Shown here piece after piece: positions 1 through 11,086 of a stretch of DNA of 64,000 nucleotides. The notes beneath the pieces are model-generated. The model searched no databases. It saw nothing but the letters and a program-made list of their open reading frames with translations, and was not told where the DNA came from. Source of the DNA: Amphibalanus amphitrite (taxonomy: Eukaryota > Arthropoda > Thecostraca > Balanomorpha > Balanidae); the NCBI RefSeq assembly GCF_019059575.1, contig NW_024881700.1, forward strand, positions 248,001 through 312,000, written 5' to 3'. Position 1 is the stretch's first letter; each line of letters opens with the position of its first letter. The position numbers and the translations under genes are program-made.

Positions 1-1663
1 GATGTGGTGGCAGTGGCACACCATTCAAATGAATAAGCTTAAAAAATACAATAAGGCAAGTCTGCGCCTTAAAAATACCTGCGCATCAACATGCAGGGTG
101 TAGTTGAAGTTATCCACCCTTTCCCCAAGGGTTTAGTTAACATTGTAAAAAACACTGCATAGTGCCGCAAAGTTTGGAATTACTATTGCCTAATGCCTCA
201 ATTTAACACATTGCATTCAAGTAACAGTCTCCTAATTTCTCCCACTGATATACCATATTTTCTCCTTTGAATAAAAGGAATGATGTACGAGAACCAATCC
301 CTTTCCTGATTTTTCAATCTTATAAATGGTTATGACCCAGCCCACTCTATTCTATAATCTACTCTAATCTATTATTGATTTATCAAAATGTAGATTGATG
401 CCAAATAAAAAAGGCCAAAAGTAGCTTACCTTGGTGAGCATCTTTATTTTAAATTGTTATGGGTGGGCCACTAAAATCACCTTCCTTGCTGTAATGATAT
501 AGGCCTGCCGATGTTGGCTCACTTGCTAGTGTCTTGTATTTACTATGAAAATGCCAAAATTCCTACATAACTCGCATGCATACCCCTGTGTGTTTCGATG
601 CATGAAAGAGAGATGTTTGGATAAAGGATAAAGCACCGTCACACAGGTCACACACGACAGTTGGGTTTCTGTTCGGAGCGTTCGGATTACTGTCAATTTT
701 GCCATATTTGGAAGTTCGGTGATGCCATTTCTCAGCGTCTCATTGGCGGATTGCACGAACTACGAGGTTTGACCAATGAAAAGCCGATAAATGCAAGCCA
801 GGGTGTAGCACGCTGATCATAACAAACAGCTTGCGAACAGCGCTAGGAAATTGTTCGTGGCGGGACGATTCGACCTTCGACCAACCGAATTCAGGAGGAA
901 ACATTTCCTATATCAATATAGTTTTCTAAGAATCTTGTATAGCAATTGTTCTCTGTAAACCGTCCGAAATGACCTTCATTGAAACCGCTACATAAATAAC
1001 ACGTGACCGCGATTTATGAGCCTTCACCTCCCACCTTATTCTCCCAATACGCACGCCATACATCCACGACTGTGTCAAGTTGTCAATATTGACATTTCCA
1101 TAAAGCATTTTCATCTGAAGCGCCGCCGCCAATGCTCGATAGCATCGGGTAGCGGCGTCCCGTAAAACAGGGCTAGGTCGTAAGCAGATGCCTCGAGCCC
1201 TGGGTGATACTTGATAGTGACCAGGACTACATGAGCAGCGTAAAACGTGCTACAAACGGATTGCAAGTGAGCGAGTAGGAAAATCCATTCCTCATTTACT
1301 TGCTCATGTATTCGTAGTCAGTGATAACCGTGACATCTCCACAATGTGTACACGACACGATACCAGTGCGAAATATTCCCAAGCAGCAGTGAACAGAAAC
1401 ATCCCCAGATGATAAGTGTATTGGTGAATAACTTCTCAGTAGCAGACACAATCATGGGAATGCGGGTATGATGTTAACACGTGAAATGACCTACCCCGCA
1501 GTCCGCTATCCACACCACGGAGCTCATAGAGGTCGGCCTGCCGGTGGCGAGCCCCTACAGTCACAGACATACACCGAGCCGCGCGGTTCATCGGTGGCCG
1601 GCCGGCCGCGCCGCCCCGGCGCGACAGGTCGACAGGGGGGAGGGGGGGGGGGGGGCGGCGCCA
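1..1663. other. Downstream flank of the SR splicing factor gene
   Basis: No coding exon, RNA gene or clear mobile element is seen here. It holds whatever 3' UTR the minus-strand SR protein gene has. The only exact AATAAA on the minus strand is the complement of 443-448, more than 1.2 kb past the stop codon, so it is a weak candidate poly(A) signal. A long G run (about 1636-1655 on plus) starts just after the stop and would be a C run in the transcript. The short open frames look like chance frames. Confidence 0.5.
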
Positions 1664-1802
1664 TCAGTCGTCGGCGCCACGAGACCCCGACCGAGACCTG
1701 GACCGGGATCGGGAGCGGGAACGGGACCGAGACTTGGAGCGAGAGCGCGACCGGGAGCGCGGGCGGTCGTCACGGCCGCGCGAGCCAGACCGGGACCGAG
1801 AC
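1664..1802 (-). CDS. B52: SR factor last coding exon (RS tail and stop)
   Basis: Residues 295-340 and the TGA stop at 1664-1666. It reads [19 protein letters not shown], more RS dipeptides, then GSRGADD. Acceptor CCGGCAG|GTC. The strongly biased purine-poor/CG-rich codons match the rest of the RS domain. Confidence 0.9.
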
Positions 1803-4800
1803 CTGCCGGGCACAGAGCGCACAAATGTCAGCGAAAAAGAAAGGCACGGCCAGCCGCCTTAGAACAGCAGGCTCATGAACTGTGATTTCTATTTACTTTC
1901 AGTAAGATATGATGATAAAAGTACATCGTCATCGAACTTATAACAGGCTGTTGAGAAATCTGAATCAACGGAAACATTGAAATCAATATGAAGAAGCTTC
2001 TTGAGCACTAATTCTTTGTGAAATCTGGGAAAATGATAACAAAGAAAAAGCAAACTAAAAATCTTACCGAGACTTGCTCTTTGAAGCAGACTTCCTGTCC
2101 GCATCCCTTTCCTTTGATTTAGACCTGGACCTGGGAATACACAAATGAGTTAGCACTTAGCAATACGTCAGAAAATCATTTGAAAATCACCTGAGTATGT
2201 GAGCAATGAACAGCTGTTGACGTTACTGAGGAACAAGATTAGAAGGTAAAGGATGTCGTAACTATCGAGCTGTCATTCTAACAGCAAAAATCGAGCATCA
2301 ACAACATTGAACAAAGCTCCCCAGCTCACATTATTTCATTATTCCAGCCCTGAATAATGTCGCGGGAGTCGACGGGTATGACTCATACCTGTCGCGAGAT
2401 CCGTCGCGACCTCTGTCGGCGCTGGCCTCACGCTCCTTGGACTTAGAGCGCGACTTGTCCCGTCCGTTGGACCTGGTCTTGGAGTCACGGTCCTTGGAGT
2501 GAGAGCGCGACTTGGAGCGGCGGTCCTTGGAGCGAGAGCGAGACTTGGAGCGAGACCTGCCGGCAGGGGAGCTACGGTCAGACACAGTACAGTCTGCCAC
2601 GGCGCAACCGCGGCGAGAGAGCGCTGCCGCAACTACGAACACACTGACAGCACGCACCATCGCCCTAAAAAAGGGCCATCAGACAGCGGAGTCAACAGCC
2701 CGTTTACACTACTCCGCGGCCGTTTCCCTTCACCGCCATTCTCACCTGCTGCGGGAACGGGAACGGCTGCGGCGCCGAGACCGGCTGCGCGAGCGGCTGC
2801 GGCTCTTGCTGCGGCTGCGGCGGCGGGCGCGGCGAGTGTCGTCAATGACGCGGATGCGGCGTCCGTTCAGCTCGGTGTCGTCCAGCTTGTCCAGGGCGTT
2901 CTTCATGTCCGAGTAGCAGGCAAACTCCACCACACTGCCGGACGGTCAGACGGGTGTGACTCAGTACAAATAGCACACACCAGTTGTACAAGTTAGTTAA
3001 ATAATTGGGGCTTAAGGGCGCGCCGACTACTGAGGTCATTTTGCGCCCATAACGTCGGATTAATAAAACAAGTGTGCCACAAGATAGAACCTTCTAGATA
3101 CAAAGACTAGAAAGTGAGACTCGATATAAAAGAGAAAGGTAAGATAAAACAGCGCAAAAGTGTCGTGCTAGACAGCACCAGTTGTATAAAATTCGGGCCG
3201 TATTTACAGCAATGGGAGAAATGGTGAATGCAAACCGCAAAATAAGTTTTCGAAATTGAATGCAACACGTAGAATCGACACAAATTATACGAAGGAACTA
3301 AATACGAACAACGGACAAAGATAAAAAACTATTTTAAATAGCTGCTCGGTCCCCCGCGTTTGACACTTACCCCTCGCCACGTCGGTCCTTGTGTGCGTCT
3401 GCGTAGGTGACCTCGCCGGCCTGACGCATGTAGTCTTTCAGGTCCTGGACGCGAGAGCAGGGCGTCAGTGGGGCCGGGGCGAATAGGAGACAGGCCGCTG
3501 ACCCTCCCTGGGATTTGGAAGGACAGCCAGCCTGCCCCCGGAGGACGAGGGCGAGCAACTGCTGCGTCCTCCGTCAGTGAGCTATGCAAAGGAGCAGTTA
3601 CTGCACTAATCAGTAGCAAAGGCTGAATATGACATACTGGGGGACGCGGACTAAAAGGACTCATTGCACACTAACCAACTGATAGCCGCACAAAAATTAT
3701 GGCGGCGACGCACACGGAAACACGCGGTCAGTTACGGAGATTCAGTAAAACCAAACCACCATTTGGCCCCCGGCGTGGCAGCAAAACAATGATGGGCCCG
3801 GGAAATAACACGGATCAGGCGCCGATGCAGGATTAAAGACTCCAACGGGTCAGAGAAGAGGGACGATGTAAATCAGGTTTTTAGAGCTCGTCCCTGCCTG
3901 CAGAGGTTACCGACACCCATATAGGGGAGAGAGACGGCTGGGAGAAAATCGAGTCGGCGGGCGGGAAGACAGAGGTCGGCCGGCCAGCGGGGGAGAAAGG
4001 GGCCGGCCGGCCGGCGATAGCGGTCATACCTGGCGCCCTGACGAGAGCTGCCGAACCAAGAGCTGCCGAACCAGTCATCCGACCCTCAGACCACTAACAC
4101 ACGCGCCTGACCGCCTCGCATCCAACACGCGCCCGGTCGGCCGGGCCATCCCAGTGCGCACTGTGCGCCCCACGCGGCGGCCCGCGCCCGAGCCGCGCCC
4201 GAGCCGCGCGCCTCGCCCCCGGCCTGGGGCTCGCATCGGCCGCCTGACTGCGCCTCGGACGGCGCTCTTGAAGAGAATTGGTCAACGTTTAGGGGACACT
4301 TCAGATACAGCACACTTGTCGGGAGCCGACAGCAGAGCAACCCATATTATACTAATCGGATGAAAAAATGTTCAAAATTGAACAGGTATGGGGGAAACTG
4401 TGGCAAACAAAGGAAAGTTCCATTACTGAGTAAGCGTAGCGTACTTTTTATAGCATCGGCCTAAGTGGCCAGCAAGCACTGCCGACGGCAGAGTAACGTT
4501 AAGGTAAGCCGTAGTGTCTGGCTGCTGTGCCCAGGAGCGGATGTCGCCGCGTCAGCCGCTGTTGGGAGGACCAGTGCCGCGGGCGCGGCGTCGCCCCTCT
4601 GCCGCCGCCGTCAGACCACCGCGGCCGGCGCGCCGGGCCCACCAGACCAGACCAGACCAGACCAGACCAGAGCTCGGCCGCCGGGCCACATCACACACCT
4701 GTCCGAGCGGGAATACTGTGAGCGCGCGCCCCTGTGCCGGCCTCGGGAGTCACAGCGGCGCCGGCCGCCACCCGCCGGCAGCGCGGTACACTCACCTGCC

Positions 4801-7688
4801 AGCTGACTCGCGAGCTGAGGTTCTCGATCAGCAGCCGGTACTCGGTCCTCGTCGGCGGTCCAAACCTGCTGAAACAACCGACCAGAGCGTTACGTGGCTG
4901 TCAAACGCTCTCAGCGAGACCTCGTCTGAATACATGACACCCTACGACAAGGCAATGCCAAACAATACAACACATAGCCTTTGTCACTCGCTGTTTGTAA
5001 GATGGGTAGAAACTGATCCTATTCCACTGACCTGGTGGGTCTCCTGCTGCGTCCTCCTCCAAATCCGCCGCCGCCGCCGCCGCCGCCACGCCAGTCGTCG
5101 TAGCGACGAGACGGTCCACGAGCCGATTCCATCGTAATCCTGATGACACCGACCGCGGTAACGTGTCACAAAGATCGTAAAATCGGGACGAATTGCTGTC
5201 CATACATGACACAATGTGATGTGATTATGTAGTATTTTATGTAAGGTGGATGCTTTATCTATTGTAGAATGATGCTGGAGTTTATTTACATTCAAAATAA
5301 GCCTTGCCCAAAGCATCTCATCATACACATCAGTAACTCTTCTTGCAAAAAAAATTTAGACAAAAGAAAGCACCCTCTACTTAACCCGCGCCCTGCTGGG
5401 GGGTTGACCCCTTGTGGTTTTTCGCGAATATCTAAAAAACGGCGTGGTACACCTTATCACACATCAATTCTACACATGTTGTAAAAATTTCAGACCAAGG
5501 TCATTCAAGGTCAGGTCACCAGGTCACTTAAAGTGACCTCACCTCATAAAAAGTTTCAATGTCTGCCATAGCTACACCGAGTGGCGAGTGACCGATCGCT
5601 TTGAAACTTTCAGCGACTTCTAAGAGCAATAGCATGTACAAAATGTATATCTCAGAATTTTGATATCGATGACCTAAGGTCAGGTCAATTTTGCGACCTC
5701 CCCATTATAAGTCAATGGGAGAAAATTGAAATGCGCCTCTTTTGGACGAAAGACATTATAAACACTCCCAAACACTGAATTACAAGTGGTTAAAGGGACC
5801 CTCCCACCTTAACATTAGTTTTGAGTTGAGATAGCCAAGTTTGCGGCCAGGCTCAGAAACCACCATTTATCCTGGTCGCAACCCCCGCAGCTTTATGGTG
5901 TTCAAGAAATTTCTTCCCTTTACTTGCAGGGTGGGACCAGCGTGGTCCCTATCTCTTAACCATTACGGGAATCTGATGACGTCATCAGGCTTTCGAACGT
6001 CCATTAATTGTTTGACTAAAACGTTTTGTAGCACGCGGTGGTATATGCTGCTTTGCGCGCAACAAATGCCGCACTTTCAAATAAAGTCGCTAGGAACAGC
6101 GGAGATCCCAAAAAGTACACAAAAGTAAAAGTCTAATATCTTGAAAACCGGTGAATATTTTTCGATGAAATTTGGTAGATATTCGTTTTTGCTCTTTCTG
6201 AACCGAGCGACATCACTTTCATGCCAATTCATTAACTTTTTTGAAGGTGGGAGGGTCCCTTTAAGACACACTGAACATGAAAATGGTGTCCGTGACCCCT
6301 GTTTATGCCCCTGAGGTCATCTTAGGTCACGAATGGTATCTAACAGTTTTTCGCAAATAACTTTTGATAGAGGCATGCTAGAGCGATAAAAACGCCTTAG
6401 ACGTGTTTAGCTCGACGATACGGATCGACTGATATGCAACATGACCCTTTCCGGTCAGGTCATGACCTTGACCTGAGGTCAAATTTTCAAGTTGACCTTT
6501 CAAGGTCAAGTTATAGTTCATTCGATGCGCCTTGACGAGAGGAACACGATGCCGGTAAAAGTAAGCTCGTACAAGGCTCGGGTCAAAAGTTATTGCAGAA
6601 AAACTGTTTCCGAAAAAATCGGCTATTTTTGCAGTTTTTGCCCCCTGCAGGCAAAACCGTTGACGTTAGGTCAAATCTGAGAAAATCACTCAGAAAGGGC
6701 GTTAAAAGGGCTATCGAATGCGCTTTTCCGCGGCGCTGTAGCTCTATTGGTTCCCGAGTTATGCGTTGGCTTCTTGGAAATTGTCGACATTCGACCTGGA
6801 AATCGGCAAAATTTTGCCTTCAATGACCTCTGGTGACCTGACCTTTTAACCTGACCGAAAAATTGACCGAAGTGATTTCATCATTATTTTTGACGCTCTT
6901 TCGAACGCCGCCTTCCGCGTATCGCTACGTGGCCCAGGAGCCGAGTTAGAAGGGGGGGGGGGGTGTTCAGACACCCCCCCCCCCAGCAGGGCGTGGAAAT
7001 CCAGGACCCCCAGCCGGGCGCGGGTTAAGATGATTATTGGTTAACTCAAACATCCTCACAAAACACACTACCAGCCATTGCCAATGAATGACATTAAGAG
7101 TATGCATAGAACATACCTTTCTCCCATCAAATCACGGCCATTAAGTTCATAGCAGGCATCTTCAGCATCTCTAGGGTCATCAAATTCCTGAAGACATAAA
7201 ATGTGGATGAGCAACAATTGATAATAATTTATATCTGGATAAAAAAATGTAAAATAATAATAGTTAAACAAAGAAAAAATGTGATAAAGATGTCCAATGT
7301 AACAAATTTCATGTGGACCAATAAACTACCATTCCAAAATGAGCAAGCAATTTAAAAAGTTGAACTACATATCATTGATACATGTTACGCAGTGATGTGA
7401 GATAATATCAGACAGCATTCTGACTTCATCATGAGCACTATGAAAAAATGATACAATAAATATTGCAGCACCTAAGCCAACACCTATCCATTTCTTTATT
7501 CCACATTCATTCCTTCACTAGGTATGATAGGTACCTAGGTATTTAACTATTTAGGTACTTACAATAAAACCAAAACCATTTTTTAAAAGAATGTCTCTGA
7601 GTCTTCCATAGCCCTTGCAGAATCTCTCCACATCCCGCTCTCTGACTCCTTGAGGAAGACCTCCAATGTACACTCTGGTGCCAGGCAT
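1664..7688 (-). CDS. B52: SR splicing factor, B52/SRSF4-5-6 type (nine coding exons)
   Basis: This gene encodes a nuclear serine/arginine-rich pre-mRNA splicing factor that binds exonic enhancers and recruits spliceosome parts. Nine exons (7563-7688, 7117-7187, 5032-5139, 4796-4865, 3371-3444, 2746-2934, 2389-2571, 2068-2130, 1664-1802) join in frame to 340 residues. RRM1 carries RNP2 RVYIGGL near residue 5 and an RNP1-like GFGFIEF at about 39-45. A glycine-rich linker follows at about 84-95. The second RRM has the pseudo-RRM signature SWQDLKD at 123-129, split by an intron. From about residue 187 to the end there is an RS domain rich in RS/SR, KSR and SKD units, ending GADD. Two RRMs with SWQDLKD and a long RS tail place it with SRSF4/5/6 and Drosophila B52 rather than the short SRSF1. 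The order of the exons and their phases was derived by eye from GT-AG borders. A host gene, apparently intact. Confidence 0.93.
2068..2130 (-). CDS. B52: SR factor coding exon 8 (RS domain)
   Basis: A 63-nt exon, residues 274-294 plus two bases of Arg295: [20 protein letters not shown]. It lies in an AT-rich setting and is recognised by the acceptor TTCCCAG, the donor TCG|GTAAGA and frame fit with both neighbours. A second AG six bases in gives an in-frame alternative acceptor. Confidence 0.85.
2389..2571 (-). CDS. B52: SR factor coding exon 7 (RS domain)
   Basis: Residues 213-273 plus two bases of Arg274: [17 protein letters not shown] followed by [15 protein letters not shown] and an acidic/basic mix ending RGRDGSRD. 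Acceptor CCGTAG|CTC, donor ACAG|GTATGA. Confidence 0.9.
2746..2934 (-). CDS. B52: SR factor coding exon 6 (RRM2 end, start of RS domain)
   Basis: Residues 150-212 plus two bases of Ser213. It starts [19 protein letters not shown], runs through [11 protein letters not shown] and passes into RS repeats ([12 protein letters not shown]). Acceptor CGGCAG|TGTGG, donor CAG|GTGAGA. Confidence 0.94.
3001..3062 (+). repeat. SINE-like repeat fragment, GGGGCTTAAGGGCGCGCCGA core
   Basis: Reads TTGGGGCTTAAGGGCGCGCC, then GAC-ACT-GAGGTCATTTTGCGCCCAT. The same core occurs in reverse orientation at 44925-44985, there next to an (AAAC)n tail. Two independent copies with a shared core and a simple-repeat tail suggest a SINE. 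This copy is in the intron between SR exons 5 and 6. Confidence 0.55.
3371..3444 (-). CDS. B52: SR factor coding exon 5 (RRM2, [12 protein letters not shown])
   Basis: Residues 126-149 plus two bases of Gly150: [20 protein letters not shown] and RRGE. The acceptor TCCAG|GAC and donor GAGGG|GTAAGT are strong. This is one of the most conserved segments of the SRSF4/5/6 group. Confidence 0.94.
4641..4670 (+). repeat. Pentanucleotide microsatellite (ACCAG)6
   Basis: Six perfect ACCAG units inside the intron between SR factor exons 4 and 5. Confidence 0.9.
4796..4865 (-). CDS. B52: SR factor coding exon 4 (start of RRM2)
   Basis: Residues 102-125, from [16 protein letters not shown] to SWQ, the first half of the SWQDLKD signature. 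The acceptor is a tandem TTTCAGCAG; the distal AG is used in this model, while the proximal AG would add one residue in frame. Donor CAG|GTGAGT, phase 0. Confidence 0.93.
5032..5139 (-). CDS. B52: SR factor coding exon 3 (RRM1 end and Gly-rich linker)
   Basis: Residues 66-101 plus two bases of Arg102. It opens R-ITMESARG, matching the family's GERVVVEPARG position, then a run of eight glycines and an RSRRPT end. An internal ATG (Met at 5132) is not the start: the frame is open upstream to the TCATCAG acceptor and the phase fits exon 2. The long intron before it (5140-7116) holds a TTAA element. Confidence 0.9.
5385..7024 (+). mobile_element. TTAA element copy E1 with AGGTCA-rich body
   Basis: Bounded by TTAA at 5381-5384 and 7025-7028. 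The left tip is CCCGCGCCCTGCTGGGG; the inverted right tip is CCCGCGCCCGGCTGGGG. After a 15-bp spacer the right side repeats CCCTGCTGGGG, then a G-run/C-run hairpin around TGTTCAGACA. The body starts GGTTTTTCGCGAATA and holds many AGGTCA/TGACCT hexamers. It contains no long open frame, so it is non-autonomous. TTAA plus ends starting CCC fit a piggyBac-like transposition mode, but no transposase is seen. It lies in the SR factor intron 5140-7116, and a second TTAA element is nested in it. Confidence 0.8.
5794..6260. mobile_element. Nested TTAA MITE with perfect 17-bp inverted repeats
   Basis: Left end AGGGACCCTCCCACCTT (5794-5810) and its exact complement at 6244-6260, flanked by TTAA at 5790-5793 and 6261-6264. 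The related copy E2 (about 40240, reverse orientation) runs straight through the corresponding position without this DNA, which makes it an empty site. The 467-bp interior has no convincing coding frame. Confidence 0.85.
7117..7187 (-). CDS. B52: SR factor coding exon 2 (end of RRM1)
   Basis: Residues 43-65 plus two bases of Arg66: [19 protein letters not shown] and MGE. The acceptor CTTCAG|GAA and donor AAAG|GTATGT fit, and joining to exon 1 rebuilds the GFGFIEFDD RNP1 region. Confidence 0.93.
7189..7562 (-). other. SR factor first coding-region intron, nothing else seen
   Basis: AT-rich intronic sequence between coding exons 1 and 2; no repeat or other gene recognised. Confidence 0.6.
7563..7688 (-). 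CDS. B52: SR factor coding exon 1 (start of RRM1)
   Basis: Encodes residues 1-42: [11 protein letters not shown], then the RRM1 helix and strand up to GFGFI. The start is chosen because family members begin a few residues before RNP2. The ATG lies at once after a polypyrimidine-CAG 3' splice site, so the 5' UTR must come from an upstream exon. The donor is ATT|GTAAGT, phase 0. Confidence 0.92.
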
Positions 7689-8275
7689 CTGAAAAATCAA
7701 CAATAAAAATGTCAGTCCATGATACAGCCATGAAAAATATCATGTCATGCATCTAAAATATCAACAATGATCTCTTACCACTGAACCATAGGTAATCCCA
7801 AAAATAATAACTTATAGTCTGTTTTTCGTATCTTCTACCTTCACTCAAAGACGGTAAACTCTCTAATCACGTGCTCCAGCGAACATCTAATTAAATCAAC
7901 ACCGCTGCAAAGTCAATTTTTATCTCGAACGCAACTCGAACGCAAGATCTGCGCAAGATCGAACGTCTGTCCCCTTGGCCTAGCTGTTCAAAAAAAAATG
8001 CAATGTTCATTGTCAAGTGAAATGTATTTGCATAAAAACGTGTCATCATATTTTCATTTTGGCAAAATTATCCCTTTCTAATTTCATTATGTTTTCAAAC
8101 AACAGAAGGGCTTGGTCTCAGACAAGACAAAATGATCGTAACGTTTTCCTGCAACGTTTCAAAGCAAAAGAAATGTGGGTTAGGTGACTGAAATAAGGCG
8201 GTGAAGAAGGAGCACAACCAACGAATATCGCCAGAATAACGAACTTACTTCCTTGGATACCAGAAAGAAAAGTGT

Positions 8276-10089
8276 TGAAGCCCCGACGGCGCACAGTGGG
8301 CGATCCGGCCGGTGTAGCCTCGCGAAACCTATCGGCATTCATAACATCCATGTTTTTGAAGCTAGAACCACAATATTTAGGAGCAACCTTCTTGAATATC
8401 CAATGAGCATATGTTTTAAATAAGGACTATCTCTTATAGGATTTGTGCTCTGTGGCGAGCTTGCAATTTGCCTAATTGCTGCTCGAATAACGCATGAATA
8501 CTTTTGAGGGTAGGTCGAAATTTATGACGGTATGAGCTGGGTAGGACATTGAAATGGTGTGTACCTCCGTAGAAAATTGCTTCCAAACCAATTTTTTTTA
8601 TTCAAACAATTATGCCCTACCTATTTATACATATCATGAAACAGCGTAAATCTCGCCCGGCAAGGCCCCATTTCATAACGTGACCCAAGCAGCGGGTTTG
8701 GTTTTTGGCAAATAACTTCGCAAAAATGGCCGCAGAACCACGATTTTGACATCGTCGTGTTCGCCTTGCTCAGGCGCGTCGAATAGTATACTTTTGTTCA
8801 GGTGAGGCCACCGTAAGGTCAACCTGACCTTGACCTCGAGTCAAGGTCAGGTCAGAGGTCTTCAAATCACGAAGTTGGTCGAAGGAGGTCATATCGCATA
8901 TCATTCGATTCGGCAGGTCTTCCGGAGTCCATTGGTGACCTTGTCGACTCTCTAGCTCAATGTGATCGGGAGTTATTGACGAAAAACTCGTATGACCCTA
9001 GTGACGTCATAAATGACGTCATGCAAGGTCAACAATGCAAAAATGCAGCATCAGATCTTGCAAGGAGTGCATGAAGTAACGATTCCATGTACTTGAGACA
9101 ATTGAATATCATTCCTGGCGCCAAAATAACATTTTTCATATTTCCCCATTGACTTATAGGTGAGGTCACGTGACCAACCTGACTTTATGTGACATTTAGG
9201 AAAAATCTGAGATATACAAGTTGTAAGACCTCTGAAGGACAATAAGTCCTGCAAGTCTCACCTCCCTGTGAAAGTTACTCTGGCACTGAGAGCGTTGCAA
9301 GGTTGCGACATCTGAGGATCGTGCAGAGGTTCATGTATGACGTCATAGGTCAGTGACCTGACCTGTCTTGAAAGTGCGATTGGTGTCACAAGATCCAGCG
9401 TGCATCAAAGGCCAGGTATGCCAGGTTGCAGCTCTCTATTGCCTGGGTGTTTTGAGCTATCGTGAAAACACCCTTTGGGGCATTTACCACTTGTGCTCAA
9501 GTGCACCAAGCCACGGCCAACCCTTAGAAGAAAAAAGTGTCTGGATGCCAGGGCTGCAAGTGGCTGCAAATTTTCACTGGCTCCCCTAATAGATAGTGTC
9601 TTAGTGCATGCGATACAGCATTATTTTCAGTTCATCCTCGTAAAACTTTTTTTGCTGGGCTTGGTTAATTCAGTGAACTTAATGTTCAGTGGTAGAAAAA
9701 ATATAAAAAGTTAACCTAATTATAAGACATTTTGAACTGATTTTGTCTACTTGCTTTCTATTGCGGAATCGTCTAAACATCTAAATTTCACTTTCCATGC
9801 AAAATGGATGCTCAACACCTAGCAATTTCATCGTTCCGCAAAATATTCAAAGAGCGTAAAAATCAGCTGTGATTATCCCCCTTATGAAGTGTTACGGAAC
9901 ACCGTCTTTAACGACACTTTTGTCTACGAAAAAATGTCTCCGGAGCCATGCAAATGCACTAATCGTAATCTTTGATGAATTTTCTGTCGACTAGTATGCG
10001 TTGTTTTCCAATTTTCGGAAAAAAGTGTCTTTGAGGTTTCGCGAGGCTAGACCGGCCCGATCGCCTACCGTGCGGCGGTGGCACCGTTT
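8276..10089. repeat. Inner inverted-repeat pair around GGCCGGTGTAGCCTCGCGAA
   Basis: The left arm (about 8276-8332) and right arm (about 10034-10089) are inverted with a few mismatches; both contain AGCCTCGCGAAACCT and GGCGATC. The arms probably mark another element nested in the 7813-11086 unit. No target duplication found. Confidence 0.5.
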
Positions 10090-10636
10090 AACTCCGTCAT
10101 GCTTTCAGCGGAATATAATACGAAAAATGCATACCTACGTGGGTGTTATTGTTGTTATTACCTGCATTTGTGTATCATAATATAAGCCCTAAGGCGTTGG
10201 TGATTGCCAGTGGTCAAAAAGTCAGGTCAGATGATAAAGATCACCAGCAGCTTTCGACAATACCTAATAGCTGCTAGAACTAAAAATGTTTCGACGGCGC
10301 TGTAGTTCAATCGGCGCCGATGACCGCTGTAGTCCGGGCGCCCCCCCCCCCCGGAGTTCAATCGGTTGGCAAGGTTTGGTCAGATTTGTCCAAACATGTT
10401 GAACTCGGGAGTTTTTTAAATTTATGACCTTCAGTGGCCTTCACTATTGATCTCATCAAAGTGCGGTATATACTATATACGTATACTGCTGAAAGTATGT
10501 AATTGTTGAGAGCCATCGATTCTTGCCCGCGTCTTCGTATCTTTCTTACTTTTCGGGATGATCGCGTGAGGCAGATAGGAAAACTATAAGATGAAGCAAA
10601 TCTGCCTGGGGACCCCCAAGCGGGCGTGGGCTAAGA
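8680..10636 (+). mobile_element. Decayed copy E6 of the AGGTCA-rich TTAA family
   Basis: The body shares TTTTTGGCAAATAACTTCGC, the GGCGCTGTAGTTCAAT segment and dense AGGTCA/TGACCT sites (8810-9370). The right tip reads GGGGACCCCCAAGCGGGCGTGGGCTAA, with TTAA changed to CTAA. The left limit is uncertain. Confidence 0.5.
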
Positions 10637-11086
10637 CAATTTTGTTATTCGTCAGTGTAAAATTTATCGCAACGTAAATAAAGCAAAACATAAATTAAGC
10701 ATTTGAAAAAATATGGCAGAACATAATAACACATTTCGTTTCTTTTGTCCAATGAAAAGGAAGTGCAAGCTTTAAACTATTCTTTAAATGTTCTTAGCAA
10801 GAGCGCTTCGCACAATGCAAGTACCTATGAACAGCAAAACGTCCTTGTGTATAGGTCGGTATGCAGTACCAATTAACCGTGGTAACGATAATACAAGCGA
10901 TGCTCTAGCTTAAAGGTTTCTTTTCCGATTTTATCTGCGCAGCGAAGGCGAACTCCAACACGAGCAACAAACTCCTGCAATGAGTGGTGGGCCATGCGGT
11001 CAATATTTGAAAACTATACCCTAAAAACGTGCTGGAGGGGCAAAACATCTTTGAGTGAAGGTAGAAGATACGAAAAACAGACTATA

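Larger units (their letters stand above)
7813..11086. mobile_element. 3.3-kb element with perfect 39-bp terminal inverted repeats
   Basis: The 39 bases at 7813-7851 (starting TATAGTCTGTTTTTCGTATC) recur exactly inverted at 11048-11086. If the target duplication is TA, the ends are TAGTCTG. No transposase frame is visible. It holds a second inverted pair (about 8276-8332 and 10034-10089) and a decayed AGGTCA-rich TTAA-family copy, so it is a nest of elements. It would sit in the first intron of the SR factor gene if the upstream leader exon is real. Confidence 0.7.

Noticed and set aside
5130..5132. ATG (MESARG) as the start of a separate gene
   Set aside because: The frame is open upstream to a splice acceptor, and the residues match the end of RRM1, so it is an internal Met of the SR factor.
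5385..7024. The AGGTCA arrays as a CRISPR-like or regular tandem array
   Set aside because: Spacing is irregular, orientation varies and the setting is a eukaryotic intron.
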